Shown: positions 25,479 to 35,287, counted from the first letter of the stretch. The stretch: 64,000 bases of DNA from an uncultured Isosphaeraceae bacterium (GCA_945957605.1 CAMFLR010000001.1:558001-622000), one strand, 5' to 3'. Made by a program: numbers and translations. Notes: generated by a model not told the origin, from the sequence alone.

Positions 25479-26045
25479 ATGATCGTCACCATCATTTCAT
25501 GTGCACGTTGTACCCAGACAAATCACCCCTCAACGCGCTTTTGCGATAAGTGTGGCTTGCCCCTGGGTTCCATGACGCCCGATGCCGGTGTTGGCTCCGA
25601 TGCGCTTGGACCTTACGAAGCTCCCGAACCGGCCGATCCCGACACCGGCCGCGTGCTGCTCGATTTTCTCGCGCGCACCGGCTTCGAGTCGAATACGTCG
25701 GGACACGGCTGGCGTTTGGTCGTCCCGCTCGAACTCGACCGCAGGCAAGCGGTGTATGTGGGGTATGTCGGCACCGACTCGGAACGCCGGCCGATCCTCT
25801 CGCTCGTCTCGATTTGCGGCCCCGCGCACGATCGCGACGCACGCAGTTTGCTCAAACTCAATGCGCGGATCGTCGAAGGGCATTTTGCGATCAAGCAGCT
25901 TCGTGGCGAAGAGTATTTTGTCGTAATTCATAATCTTCCCGTCGAGCTTGCGCCCCAGACCGACGCGCGCAACCTGATCCGGCGAATCGCCGAGGCCGCC
26001 GACGAACTCGAAGATCGTCTCTCCCGCGGTCGCGACCTTTACTGA
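25479..26045 (+). CDS. Zinc-ribbon protein with YbjN/type III secretion chaperone-like domain
   Basis: The 188-residue protein begins with a zinc ribbon (CARCTQ and FCDKCGLPLG). A proline-rich linker follows, then a domain of about 125 residues starting VLLDFLARTGFESNTSGHGW and including LLKLNARIVEGHFAIKQLRG and EEYFVVIHNLPVE. The final helix is RNLIRRIAEAADELEDRLSR. That order (helix, sheet, helix) is that of the YbjN/CesT-like chaperone fold. No function can be given. Start is uncertain: the ATG at 25479 is preferred because the ribbon begins there, though the frame opens at 25428. Its last 7 bp overlap the convergent glycosyltransferase gene. Confidence 0.75.
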   Translation: MIVTIISCARCTQTNHPSTRFCDKCGLPLGSMTPDAGVGSDALGPYEAPEPADPDTGRVLLDFLARTGFESNTSGHGWRLVVPLELDRRQAVYVGYVGTDSERRPILSLVSICGPAHDRDARSLLKLNARIVEGHFAIKQLRGEEYFVVIHNLPVELAPQTDARNLIRRIAEAADELEDRLSRGRDLY

Positions 26046-27676
26046 CCGCTAGCCTGAAGGTCGTAAATCGCAATCGTGCCGTCGTCGGTCATCGCGACCG
26101 GCCTGAGGTCATCGAGCGCGCGGAAGTAGCCGGCGGGTCCCCAGGGACCGTATTGAAGTGACGCTGAAACCGCGACATATCGCGTCGAAATGTGAAATGC
26201 GCTCGGCAACGAGTTTTGTGAGTCGTTCGCGGTAACGATATGGCTTTGCGCACGCACGCCGTAGTCATTCGGCCGGGAGAGGCCGAAATAGAAGAGCGTG
26301 ATTGGCGTGAATCGTTCTTCAACCCGCGCGAAGCTACGCAATCCTTGACCCCAATCGAGGTTTGAATCGGCCAGAATGTGTCGGCCGTTCTGAACGCCGC
26401 CGGCCGCGCGATTGAAAAAACTCAGCTCGTGCGGGAACACGGAAAACACGGCGATCGCCTGACCAGCGAGTCCCAGATACACAAGATTGCGCCAGCCGCG
26501 CGATCGTTGCGCCAGGCCGGAAATCCAAACAATTGCCAAAGGGGCGAGTGGTAGCAGATAGCGCACGCCGTAGTTGCGTTTCGAGCCCAGCATGGCGATG
26601 CCGAGAAACAGCGCGATTGCCACCGGAAAGAGCCAGTCACGTTTGATCGCGGGAAAACGTAGCGAACGCACGGTGGCCGCCGCGATCAGAATCGCGCAAG
26701 AGATCGGCAGTTTCACGGCGAGTGCGACCGGATAGTAATACCACCAGCCGGTCATCCGTCGCTCGCCGAACAGGTAGCTCGGTCCGCCGTTGCGCTGGTG
26801 CCGCAATTGTGTCGCGAAGCCGACCCAATCGACAGGCCAGTTCCACTCGACGAGGCGTGCAAGAAGTCCGGGAACCGCCGGATGATCGCCCACCCGTTCG
26901 CTCGCAGGCAGAAGCCAGAAGCCGGTGACGAGAAGATTCGCGAACATCATGATCGCGAGGTAAGCGGACATGCCGACGGTCACCCGCCAGAGCGCGTGCC
27001 ACGGTTTGATTCGTCGTGAAAATACGAGATCGCCGAGCCAGAGACAGCCGAGAATCGGCGGGATCACAACGGTCGTAAACTTGCACGAAAACGCCAGCCC
27101 ACCAACCGCAGCACTGGCCACAAACAGTCGATTTTTGCCGCTTTCCAGGAACCGCCAGAACAGCAGGAACATCGCCGTCGTGCAGGCGACGAGCGGCAGT
27201 TCCATCGTCATCAAGTTGCCGTGAGCCAGCAGATTCGGGCTTAGCACAAACAGCCAGCTCGCGCAGATCATGGCGATCGAACCGTACAGCTTTTTGGCCC
27301 AGCAGGCGGTGAGTCCAAAGGCGATCGCCCAGATCCACAGTGAGCCAGTCCGCACGAGCGGCAATAATTCGGCCTGGCGACGCGCACCGTCGTCGATCAG
27401 ACTGCCGCGTCCGATGAGATCGAGCACCGCGAACGGAACTGCAGCCTGAAGCTTGTAAAACGTGACGGGCGAACCCATCCGTGTGATGGTCGCATCGCCG
27501 CGCCCGCGCCACCAATCGATCGCCAGGTTGAGATACGTGTCCTCGTCGTAAGTAGCGGACGACGCGTACGACTGAATCACCAGTAACGCGATGCCCACGC
27601 AGGCCGCGAGCACCGTAAACCACGGCGCAACTCTGCCGATTCGATCGCCATTCCCGTCGGTATTCTGGCGATCCAT
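26039..27676 (-). CDS. PMT/ArnT-type membrane glycosyltransferase (GT39-like)
   Basis: The 545-residue protein has about eleven hydrophobic segments. The first loop holds SSATYDEDTYLNLAIDWWRG, where the acidic pair in DEDTYL is the metal/lipid-phosphate binding motif of GT-C glycosyltransferases. The C-terminal soluble part includes ADSNLDWGQGLRSFARV, a motif common in the planctomycete and verrucomicrobial members. Such enzymes transfer a sugar from a polyprenyl-phosphate donor to a protein or lipid outside the membrane; neither partner is evident. The Gfo/Idh-like gene lies 18 bp upstream on the same strand and is probably co-transcribed. Confidence 0.88.
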   Translation of the reverse strand: MDRQNTDGNGDRIGRVAPWFTVLAACVGIALLVIQSYASSATYDEDTYLNLAIDWWRGRGDATITRMGSPVTFYKLQAAVPFAVLDLIGRGSLIDDGARRQAELLPLVRTGSLWIWAIAFGLTACWAKKLYGSIAMICASWLFVLSPNLLAHGNLMTMELPLVACTTAMFLLFWRFLESGKNRLFVASAAVGGLAFSCKFTTVVIPPILGCLWLGDLVFSRRIKPWHALWRVTVGMSAYLAIMMFANLLVTGFWLLPASERVGDHPAVPGLLARLVEWNWPVDWVGFATQLRHQRNGGPSYLFGERRMTGWWYYYPVALAVKLPISCAILIAAATVRSLRFPAIKRDWLFPVAIALFLGIAMLGSKRNYGVRYLLPLAPLAIVWISGLAQRSRGWRNLVYLGLAGQAIAVFSVFPHELSFFNRAAGGVQNGRHILADSNLDWGQGLRSFARVEERFTPITLFYFGLSRPNDYGVRAQSHIVTANDSQNSLPSAFHISTRYVAVSASLQYGPWGPAGYFRALDDLRPVAMTDDGTIAIYDLQASGQ

Positions 27677-27694
27677 GTGCTGGCGTTTCCGCGA

Positions 27695-28708
27695 CTACGC
27701 GAGAAGGTTTGTGTCCCCTTTTAGTCGCAGGATGAGCCGGGCAACCGTCAGGGCATCGTCCCAGGTCGGCTGACCGCAATCGCCAGTTGTGACTGCCTGA
27801 TGGAACTGGGCGTTGAGTTGCTCGCCAATCGTCGGCTCGATCGGCAGACGTTCGTCGTGCGTCGCGCCGCCACTCGTCCAGACGATCCGATCGGGCATTT
27901 CGAGCCACGCGGCTCCATGCTCGCAGTAGATCTGAACGCCCGGCGAAGGCATCCACTTTGCCGATTCGCCCCAGATTCCGCGATGGTGCCGCGCGACGCT
28001 CCATTGCGCCACCGCGCCGTCGCCAAACCCGAGCGCGACGTGCTCGACGTCATGTTCGTGAAGCGGCGAACCTGGCAGGACTGTGCCACCCTGGTTGGTC
28101 GCAGTTAGCGGTTCGCGTCCGAAAATCCAGCGAGACCAATCGAGTAGGTAGCTTGTGGGGTCGATCATCAGTGGCGCGGGGGCGATTTGAGTTGATGGTC
28201 CAGGCTGACCGTAACGGTCGAAACCCGAGAGACGCACCAATCCAACCACGGAACGAACTGGCCCCAGGTCGTTTTGAATCAAGTACTTCAGGCGATCGCT
28301 CGCGGGATATAGCCGGCGCGCGAATTCGGGAACGACCAGACACTTGCGCGAGGCAATTGTGCTGGCCACGCGGTCGATCCACGCTTGATCGCCGAAGAGC
28401 GGCAGGGCGCAATACACTGGCTTACCGCGGGTGATGGCTGATTCAAAGGCATGCAGGCCAAACCATTGCGGCGAAATGATGTGAATGACGTCGACATCTG
28501 GTCGGTCGAGAAGTTCGTCGAGTCCGCTGGTTGCGACGGCGCCCAGGACGTTCGCTTCGATCTCAGCGCGGCGGGCGACCTGGTCGTAGAGGGCTGTGAT
28601 CCGAAATCGATCGCTCATCCGGACGAGCGCCGGTTTGTGACGGGCTTCCCAGAGCCGGCCGAGGCCGATCACACCCACCCGAAGCCGGACGTGCCGCGTT
28701 GTCGCCAC
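27695..28708 (-). CDS. Gfo/Idh/MocA-like oxidoreductase with altered catalytic motif
   Basis: The GTG at 28708 (GAGG 6 nt upstream) gives 337 residues. The N-terminal Rossmann fold is clear: LRVGVIGLGRLWEARHKPAL, then DVDVIHIISPQWFGLHAFES. The family's EKP motif, whose Lys is catalytic, should follow, but the sequence is GKPVYCALPLFGD, with Ala-Leu-Pro in its place. The C-terminal domain has LPGSPLHEHDVEHVALGFGD. Members oxidise or reduce sugar carbons with bound NAD(P); loss of the Lys suggests a changed reaction or a binding role. It is the first gene of a pair with the PMT-like glycosyltransferase. Confidence 0.85.
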   Translation of the reverse strand: MATTRHVRLRVGVIGLGRLWEARHKPALVRMSDRFRITALYDQVARRAEIEANVLGAVATSGLDELLDRPDVDVIHIISPQWFGLHAFESAITRGKPVYCALPLFGDQAWIDRVASTIASRKCLVVPEFARRLYPASDRLKYLIQNDLGPVRSVVGLVRLSGFDRYGQPGPSTQIAPAPLMIDPTSYLLDWSRWIFGREPLTATNQGGTVLPGSPLHEHDVEHVALGFGDGAVAQWSVARHHRGIWGESAKWMPSPGVQIYCEHGAAWLEMPDRIVWTSGGATHDERLPIEPTIGEQLNAQFHQAVTTGDCGQPTWDDALTVARLILRLKGDTNLLA

Positions 28709-28894
28709 CCGCTCCCTCGCTTTGCTTGAACCGCCCGTTTTTCCTTGCTTCACCAAAAAACGGCCAATCCATCATGCCAGCGTTTCAATTTTTCATCCAC
28801 CCAAGATCAGTGCGGAGGAAACGAAGAGGTTATAATTTGGCTTCTGTGAATTTTCGCTCGCCAGACGTATGGCGGCCGGAGTCACTCCCGGAAA

Positions 28895-30175
28895 ATGCAT
28901 CCAATGGCGACCGACTCCCTGCCGCCGGCCGAGCCTGAAGTCGAAGCTGGGCCTAGTGAACCGCCGATTTACGACGAGGTTTTCAGCCTCCAAAGCGCCG
29001 ATCAGCGTGAGAAAGCGCTTCCCGTCCGCCCCGGCGACCTGACGCGTCTCCTACTCGCGCAGCCAGGCCTGAGTGCCGACGATCGCAAGGCGCTTAAACA
29101 ACTTTGCCCGCGGCTCGGCTCGTACTTCCATCACGAGTTCTACCAGCGGCTGCGAGACCTCAAAGAAACGTACGCACCTCTCGACCCCGACAGCGATTAC
29201 GTCCACATCGAAGGCCACACGCGAGTCGCAACGGCCACGCTCGATGAGGAGTTTCTCAAGCTCTTCGAGGCGACGCTCGAACGGGCGAACTATCACGAGT
29301 TGTCGAACGAAGTGCTGCAAGAAGCAGTGAAGGCGCCGAATGAGACCGGGCTGAGCTACATTCCGGACTTCACGCTGTTCGAGCATCTCAAGGTCTATGC
29401 GCGAGGTTTCACGACGATCAGTCGCGTCTCCCGGAACTTGCGCACGAAGTTTCGCAAGCGCACCGCGGTGCTCGACGCTTACCAGCGGCTCATCGTCGTC
29501 CTCAAGTTCAACGAAGGAGCCAGCTTCGGGCCGCACGTCCGTACCGATAAAGTGTACCTCCGCATGTTCAAAGACGTGCCACACGTCGACATGGAGATGC
29601 ACCTTCCCGAGCAGGGAACGCGCGTGAAGATGCGCTGGATGGATAAAGCACAGATCGCATCACCGCTGATGGTTGGACTGCCGACGCTCGCGATGAAACT
29701 GCTCTTTGCTTCGATTGTTTCCCCCGCCCTTCTCGGCACAGCGCTCTTCGGACCCGTAAGCGCAGGCGTGAACTCGTTCTTCGGATTCCAGCGCGCGAAA
29801 CAGAAGCACCTGTCATACATGATCCGCAATTTGTATTACCTCACGCTCGCGAACAACGGCAGCGTACTGACCCGGCTGATCGACTCGGCCGAGGAGGAGG
29901 AATACAAGGAAACGCTGCTTGCGTACTTTTTCCTCTGGCGCCACGACGGACCTGAACCTGCAGTTTGCGTCGATGTTCTCGACCGCCGGATCGAGGAGTT
30001 TCTCAAGGATTTTTCGGGACACGAAATCAACTTCGAAATCGGCGACGCGCTCAGCAAACTGCTGAGAATGGGACTCGCGCGACATCTACCAGACGGCCGG
30101 TTTGAAGCTGTTCCACCGCTCGAAGCGGTCACCGGTCTCGAGCGGCGTTGGATGGCATCGATGCAATCGACGTGA
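28895..30175 (+). CDS. DUF3754 (TMEM143-like) protein
   Basis: The 426-residue protein matches the DUF3754 family also known from eukaryotic TMEM143. Conserved blocks are FNEGASFGPHVRTDKVYLRM and FKDVPHVDMEMHLPEQGTRV. The membrane-associated part begins ASPLMVGLPTLAMKLLFASI and VSPALLGTALFGPVSAGVNS. The C-terminal helical part has YFFLWRHDGPEP and LLRMGLARHLPDG. No biochemical function is established for the family. Two in-frame ATGs (28895 and 28904) precede the conserved region, and neither has a good ribosome site at ideal spacing. It is a single gene, divergent from the Gfo/Idh-like gene. Confidence 0.9.
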   Translation: MHPMATDSLPPAEPEVEAGPSEPPIYDEVFSLQSADQREKALPVRPGDLTRLLLAQPGLSADDRKALKQLCPRLGSYFHHEFYQRLRDLKETYAPLDPDSDYVHIEGHTRVATATLDEEFLKLFEATLERANYHELSNEVLQEAVKAPNETGLSYIPDFTLFEHLKVYARGFTTISRVSRNLRTKFRKRTAVLDAYQRLIVVLKFNEGASFGPHVRTDKVYLRMFKDVPHVDMEMHLPEQGTRVKMRWMDKAQIASPLMVGLPTLAMKLLFASIVSPALLGTALFGPVSAGVNSFFGFQRAKQKHLSYMIRNLYYLTLANNGSVLTRLIDSAEEEEYKETLLAYFFLWRHDGPEPAVCVDVLDRRIEEFLKDFSGHEINFEIGDALSKLLRMGLARHLPDGRFEAVPPLEAVTGLERRWMASMQST

Positions 30176-30436
30176 GCGCCAATTGGCGGCGCGCAGCCAC
30201 CAATTACGACTCTACCTCTTGACGCAGCGGCGCGATTCTTAAACAATTGTGCAAAGAAGCCTCGCGGAGCGCGCCCTGCGTTCGTGGAGTCGAGGCTGGA
30301 GTCTAGCCCCTCACGGGTCAACGGGCTACAATTAGCTCCGGACGGATCCGTTGAGCTGGGTTGCAGGTTGTTCGTATATCCCGCCTTCGGTCTCCCGCCC
30401 TGACACGCCCTCCCCGCCGTCCCAGGTGACGCATCT

Positions 30437-32578
30437 ATGGCGAGCAATCGGCATTCACAATCACGTGATCAATTTTATCAGAGCTTGCCCTGGTTCTTGC
30501 GCATTGCGCTTTCGGTCTTTCGTTTTCTTGCGTCGGTGAAGCTTGCAGTCATTTGCATTGCGTCGCTCGCAGCCACGCTTGCTTATGCCACGTTTTACGA
30601 AAGCAAACACGGTAGCCCGGCGACTCAGGAAAAGATTTATCAAAGCCCCGGCTTTGGGATCCTCCTGGCCTTCCTGGCGATCAACATCTTTTGCGCCGCT
30701 GCGATTCGCTTCCCGTGGAAGCGGCGACAAACTGGATTCGTCGTCACACACATCGGCTTGCTCGTGCTCATTGCCGGCTCGTTCGTCGGGCTCAAGCTCT
30801 CCGACGAAGGCAACGTTGCGATCGCCGAAGGAGACACGGCCGACCGTTTCGTTCGGACGCAGCATCCGCTGATTCGCGTTCGACAGATCGATCGCAAGAC
30901 CGGCAGTTCCGAAGGCGAATACGAAATGCCGTTCAACGGCGGCGCCTTCGATTGGCCGGCTGGCAGTTTTGAAGTGATTAGCGATAAGACCTTCCCGTTC
31001 AAGATTGCGGTGAAAGAGTACATCGCCAATGCGGGGCCGAAGCGCATTCACGTCGAGAGCAAGGGCGGGATGCCGATGGTCCGCATCCGGCCGATGACGA
31101 AGCCGCCCGGCGCGACGGAAGCACGAGACGTTTTCGAGGAAGAGCGCGGTACGTGGCTCGAGATTCCGACAGAAGCTTCGCGGAGCATGCGGACATCTCA
31201 GTCCGCGGGGCCGGCCCGGTTCGCGTTCACGTATGCCAACGACAAGCGAGTGATTGACGACTTTCTCAATCCTCCCAAGAATCCCGGCGAAAACGGCGTC
31301 GCGCGGATTCATTACACCGACAAGAACGACAAGCCACGCACGTTTGATATTCGTGTCGACGACGCCAAGGCCAATGATCCGGTCGTACTTCCGGACAGCG
31401 ATTTGACCGTCACGTTCGTGAATTCCGACTCGCAAGAAATCAACGACCGTGCGATGGTCGCTGCCCTGGGCGAAAGCGTCTTCCGGCTAGTGACGTTCAA
31501 CGTGCGCAAGGGGAGCGGGCCGAATATCGCGCATCGCGGTTACGCCTATCAGCCGACCTTCCCGCCGATCATTCCGCCGGGAGGCGAAGGCAAGCCGCCC
31601 GAGCCGCTGGTGACGATTTCCTACTTCCGTCCGCTCGACCTTGGCGGCGGAGGGATGGGTGGTACCTTCGGCGTTGTGGAATTGATGGGCGACCCCGATG
31701 GGAACCTCTACTACCGCGTGTTCGGCCGCGACTCAACGCCGCCCAAGCCGGGCGAAACGCCGGCGCCTCGTCCAGGCGTGGTGAAGTCGAGCGGACCGCT
31801 GAAGCTTGGCGAGAAAATCGTCGCGTTCGGCGGCAATCCCAACATGCCGATGACGCTGAACTTCGAAGTTGAGAAATACCTCACATCGGGCGTTGATAAG
31901 ATTGTTTACGAGCCGATCGAATTGCCTGTGGGTAAGAAGGGCGAAGGGCTCGCCGCTGCGTTTCTCGAAATGACAGTCGACGGCGAAACACGCGAGTTCT
32001 GGGTGCGCAGGCCGGCGAATTTCGACACGTGGTTCAATGACGTCTCGTTCCCGTCCAAGGACTTCCAGGTTGCGTACGACTGCGACCGCAAGTCTTTGAA
32101 CTTCCAGATCAAGCTCGTCGATTTCGAAGCCAAGTTCGCCAAGGGGTCTCCCGAGCCCACGGCGTACGAAAGCAAAGTTTTGCTGACGGATGAATCGAAG
32201 GGGATCAAGGACAAGCCGTTCACGATCTACATGAATCATCCGCTCGAGCATCGCGGATACGTTTTCTACCAGTCGAGCTACGTGCCCGAACGCGACCCGC
32301 GCACGAAGCAGGAAACGGGCGACTTCCAGTCGATCTTCCAGGTGGGACTCGACGCTGGCCGGCCGCTTAAGTACGGCGGTTCTGCTCTGATCGTGCTGGG
32401 GGTGTTCCTGCAATTCTACATGCGAGCCGGTGTCTTCACCGACGGCGGCAAGCGCGAGGATCATCGCGCGGCCGAACGTGCTCGCAAGCTGCTGGAACGC
32501 AAGGGAAAGAAAGACGTTCCCAAGGTCAAACCGGGGCGGACGAAGCGCCCGAAGAACCCCGACGAAGCGATTCTTTGA
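30437..32578 (+). CDS. Cytochrome c biogenesis protein ResB (system II)
   Basis: The 713-residue protein has three N-terminal membrane segments (about 30-50, 70-90, 98-118, including LASVKLAVICIASLAATLAY and GLLVLIAGSFVGLKLSDEGN). A very large periplasmic region follows, and a final membrane segment lies near 645-665 (LIVLGVFLQFYMRAG). MNHPLEHRGYVFYQSSY before the last segment is the conserved ResB signature. With CcsA it exports and attaches heme to CxxCH apocytochromes. The domain between the third and fourth segments is larger than in typical ResB. The ccsA gene follows 90 bp downstream. The c-type cytochrome fusion encoded at 60387 is a natural client. Confidence 0.92.
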   Translation: MASNRHSQSRDQFYQSLPWFLRIALSVFRFLASVKLAVICIASLAATLAYATFYESKHGSPATQEKIYQSPGFGILLAFLAINIFCAAAIRFPWKRRQTGFVVTHIGLLVLIAGSFVGLKLSDEGNVAIAEGDTADRFVRTQHPLIRVRQIDRKTGSSEGEYEMPFNGGAFDWPAGSFEVISDKTFPFKIAVKEYIANAGPKRIHVESKGGMPMVRIRPMTKPPGATEARDVFEEERGTWLEIPTEASRSMRTSQSAGPARFAFTYANDKRVIDDFLNPPKNPGENGVARIHYTDKNDKPRTFDIRVDDAKANDPVVLPDSDLTVTFVNSDSQEINDRAMVAALGESVFRLVTFNVRKGSGPNIAHRGYAYQPTFPPIIPPGGEGKPPEPLVTISYFRPLDLGGGGMGGTFGVVELMGDPDGNLYYRVFGRDSTPPKPGETPAPRPGVVKSSGPLKLGEKIVAFGGNPNMPMTLNFEVEKYLTSGVDKIVYEPIELPVGKKGEGLAAAFLEMTVDGETREFWVRRPANFDTWFNDVSFPSKDFQVAYDCDRKSLNFQIKLVDFEAKFAKGSPEPTAYESKVLLTDESKGIKDKPFTIYMNHPLEHRGYVFYQSSYVPERDPRTKQETGDFQSIFQVGLDAGRPLKYGGSALIVLGVFLQFYMRAGVFTDGGKREDHRAAERARKLLERKGKKDVPKVKPGRTKRPKNPDEAIL

Positions 32579-32668
32579 CGTCGCTTTCGCCGGCGGGATT
32601 GTCGTAAACTAGTTCAATCGCGTTCATTCGGACAGACGATGTCCGCTTCCCTCAGCCAGGAGCAGACA

Positions 32669-35278
32669 ATGCGACTCCATAGATGGTCTCTCTTCGGGCT
32701 AGTGCTGGCGGCGGCCGCCGGTTTGTCCGTCCGCAACGCGCAGGCGGCCGACGAAAAGATCAAGGTCGAAGCGCTCGGCACCTCGCCAGCCTACAAGCTT
32801 CTCTCGCGGCTGCCGATCGAACACGCCGGCCGCGTGAAGCCGATCGACACCGTCGCTCGCGAAGAAATCAAGCTGATCTACGGCCGCGAGAAAATCCAAC
32901 TGCCCAACGCTGAAGGCAAGTTCTTCCAGTCGTGGGAACCGGTCGCCGCGCTCTTCGACTGGACGGCTCGCCCCGAATACTGGAGCAAGCAGTCATTCAT
33001 TCTGGTCGAGTACCTGCCGCTCAAGTGGAAGCTGTTGCACGACGACTCAAAAACGCTTCTGACCGACATCGCCAACAAGCCTTCGACCTCCGCGGCCGAC
33101 AAGGAAGCGCTGAACAAGCTCGCCGAGAGCGAGGACATCACTCCCGTTCAGCTCACTCAGGCCATCGCAACGACCACGCTTGGCGAAGCAGACGTCAAGG
33201 CGCTCCAACTCCAGCACGAGAAACTTGGCGAAGGGCACAAGTGGCTCTCGCCCACGGAACTCGAAGAGGCAGTGGTCAACGTCGATGGCAAGCCGATGCC
33301 GTTCTCGGCCTGGGTCGACTCGATCAGCGAGAAGAATCGTCAGGCCGAAGAAACGCCTGGTCAGGTGAAGTTGACCGATCTCGAAGACAAGGCGCATGAG
33401 GTTGGCGTGAAGCTCGGCCGCTTCCGCACACTGCGTGACCGCGGCGATCGCTTCGTTCCGATCTTCCTCATGCCACGTCCGTCGAGCAAGGCCTACATGG
33501 TCTACACCGGCGACGTGCTCTCGCGGGGCCAGAAGTCGGGCGGCCGCGATATGAACGAGTTCGACCTCGATAGCGCGGTGACGTTCAACAAGTATCTCAA
33601 GAACGTACCGAGCAAGGAGCACGTGCTCCCCGGCTCGAACGAAGAGCTTGATGCCAAGTACGCTGCGTGGCTTCGCGACGATTCCCCCTGGATGACCTAT
33701 GGCGCGCTCATGAGCGCCACGCCCGAGCAACTCGAATCGGCCGGCTTCCCCGTCGACAAGTACACCGCTTTCACCAAGGCGATCAAGTCGGTTGATGAAG
33801 GCGAAAAGGCCACGCCGGGCAATCTTGACGAAGCAATCGCTCAGAAACTGCTCGACTCCGGACGCGAGCTCGCTGCGGCGATCAATCCCGGCCGTTATCC
33901 CACCCCAGGCGAAATCGGCCGCGAAGTGCTTTACAACACCTCGGCGCCGTTCTGGTGGTCACCGGTCTTCTACGGTCTCGGTGCGATTTTGCTCGCCCTC
34001 AGCCTGACGGTCCGTGGCCGTGCCTCAAGCTTCCTGCAAATGCTGCACAAGTTGTTCTATGGCTCGGGCATGGCGATGTTCATCGCCGGCATCGTGCTCG
34101 AAATCTACGGTTTCACGCTCCGCGTGATGATCACCGGCTGGGCACCTGTCACGACGATGGCCGAGACGGTCATCTACGTGGGCGCAGTAACCGCTCTGCT
34201 CGGGTTCGTCTTCGAGCTCATTTATCGCCGCACCTATTCTGCCCTCGCCGCCGCTGCCGTCGCCGCGTTCGCGACTGGTCTCTCGGCGCACGTTGCCTTG
34301 CTCGACCCGTCGATCAAGCCGCTGCAGCCGGTCTTGCGGTCGAACTTCTGGCTGACGATTCACGTGCTCACGATCGTGTCGAGCTACGCTGCCTTCGCCC
34401 TGACCTGGGGCCTCGGCCTCCTCGCCACCTGCTATTACCTGACGGCGACCTATCGCCGCTCGGCCAAGATCCTCGACCTGCTCTCGCCGCTGCTCGCCGG
34501 CGGGCCGGTGCTTGCGTTCGGGATCGTGCTGTTCCTCGGCTCCCGTGGCTCGCTCGAACTCGGGCAGTTCGTGCGGGATTGGGGTCTGTACCCCTCGCTC
34601 GTCATCGTCACGGTCGGGGCCATCCTGTTCGGCGGCGGCATCGTCGCGGCACTTGGCGAACTGCTGAATCGATTCCTCGCGGCCGACGTGCTGCGGGCTG
34701 CGGACGCCTACATCGCGCCTTCGATTCGGACCAAGCAGGCCTTTCCTGAAGACCGCGAACTTGTGGGTGCGGGCGCTCAGATGCCTCCGCTTTCGGGTGG
34801 GTCGCAGGAAGCTGAAGACGTTGATCCTCGCACCGCTGCGATGCGCGAAACCGCAAGCGTCATCAAGCCGCTGTCGAACTTCATCTACCGCGCGATGCAG
34901 GTGGGCGTGTTGCTCGTCGCGGCCGGGACGATTCTCGGCGGCGTCTGGGCCGATGCGTCGTGGGGCCGCTTCTGGGGCTGGGACGCCAAGGAAGTCTGGG
35001 CGCTCGTCACGCTGCTCGTCTACCTCGTCCCGCTGCACGGTCGCTTCGCAGGCTGGGTGAATACGTTCGGCCTGGTCATCGCGTCGGTCGTTTGCTTCTT
35101 GTCGGTGCTTATGGCCTGGTACGGCGTGAACTTCGTGCTCGGCGTCGGACTGCATGCCTACGGCTTTACCAAGGGCGGCTCGCAGGGCGTGGTATTCGTC
35201 TTCACGCTGCTTGTACTCACTCTGCCTGCCGGTGCTTACTGGCGGCGTCACCTGTGCCAGAACGTCGCAGTCGCTTAA
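32669..35278 (+). CDS. ccsA: Cytochrome c biogenesis protein CcsA with large N-terminal exported domain
   Basis: The 869-residue protein ends in a CcsA core: multiple membrane helices from about residue 425, and the heme-handling WWD motif WGRFWGWDAKEVWALVTLLV near 765-785, followed by LHGRFAGW with its conserved His. The start at 32669 (AGGAG 6 nt upstream) gives a signal-like helix (MRLHRWSLFGLVLAAAAGLS) and then about 390 residues of exported sequence not found in ordinary CcsA proteins of about 320 residues. That part includes LPIEHAGRVKPIDTVAREEI. With ResB it forms the system II heme lyase. The extra domain is lineage-specific, and its role is unknown. Confidence 0.93.
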   Translation: MRLHRWSLFGLVLAAAAGLSVRNAQAADEKIKVEALGTSPAYKLLSRLPIEHAGRVKPIDTVAREEIKLIYGREKIQLPNAEGKFFQSWEPVAALFDWTARPEYWSKQSFILVEYLPLKWKLLHDDSKTLLTDIANKPSTSAADKEALNKLAESEDITPVQLTQAIATTTLGEADVKALQLQHEKLGEGHKWLSPTELEEAVVNVDGKPMPFSAWVDSISEKNRQAEETPGQVKLTDLEDKAHEVGVKLGRFRTLRDRGDRFVPIFLMPRPSSKAYMVYTGDVLSRGQKSGGRDMNEFDLDSAVTFNKYLKNVPSKEHVLPGSNEELDAKYAAWLRDDSPWMTYGALMSATPEQLESAGFPVDKYTAFTKAIKSVDEGEKATPGNLDEAIAQKLLDSGRELAAAINPGRYPTPGEIGREVLYNTSAPFWWSPVFYGLGAILLALSLTVRGRASSFLQMLHKLFYGSGMAMFIAGIVLEIYGFTLRVMITGWAPVTTMAETVIYVGAVTALLGFVFELIYRRTYSALAAAAVAAFATGLSAHVALLDPSIKPLQPVLRSNFWLTIHVLTIVSSYAAFALTWGLGLLATCYYLTATYRRSAKILDLLSPLLAGGPVLAFGIVLFLGSRGSLELGQFVRDWGLYPSLVIVTVGAILFGGGIVAALGELLNRFLAADVLRAADAYIAPSIRTKQAFPEDRELVGAGAQMPPLSGGSQEAEDVDPRTAAMRETASVIKPLSNFIYRAMQVGVLLVAAGTILGGVWADASWGRFWGWDAKEVWALVTLLVYLVPLHGRFAGWVNTFGLVIASVVCFLSVLMAWYGVNFVLGVGLHAYGFTKGGSQGVVFVFTLLVLTLPAGAYWRRHLCQNVAVA

Positions 35279-35287
35279 GCGAAAGCA

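Noticed and set aside
26637..28004. 455-codon frame across the glycosyltransferase and Gfo/Idh-like genes
   Set aside because: It is arginine-rich, lacks any motif and crosses two well-supported genes.
34025..35251. 408-codon open frame antisense to ccsA
   Set aside because: Highly charged, low-complexity product; the CcsA frame has clear membrane helices and the WWD motif.
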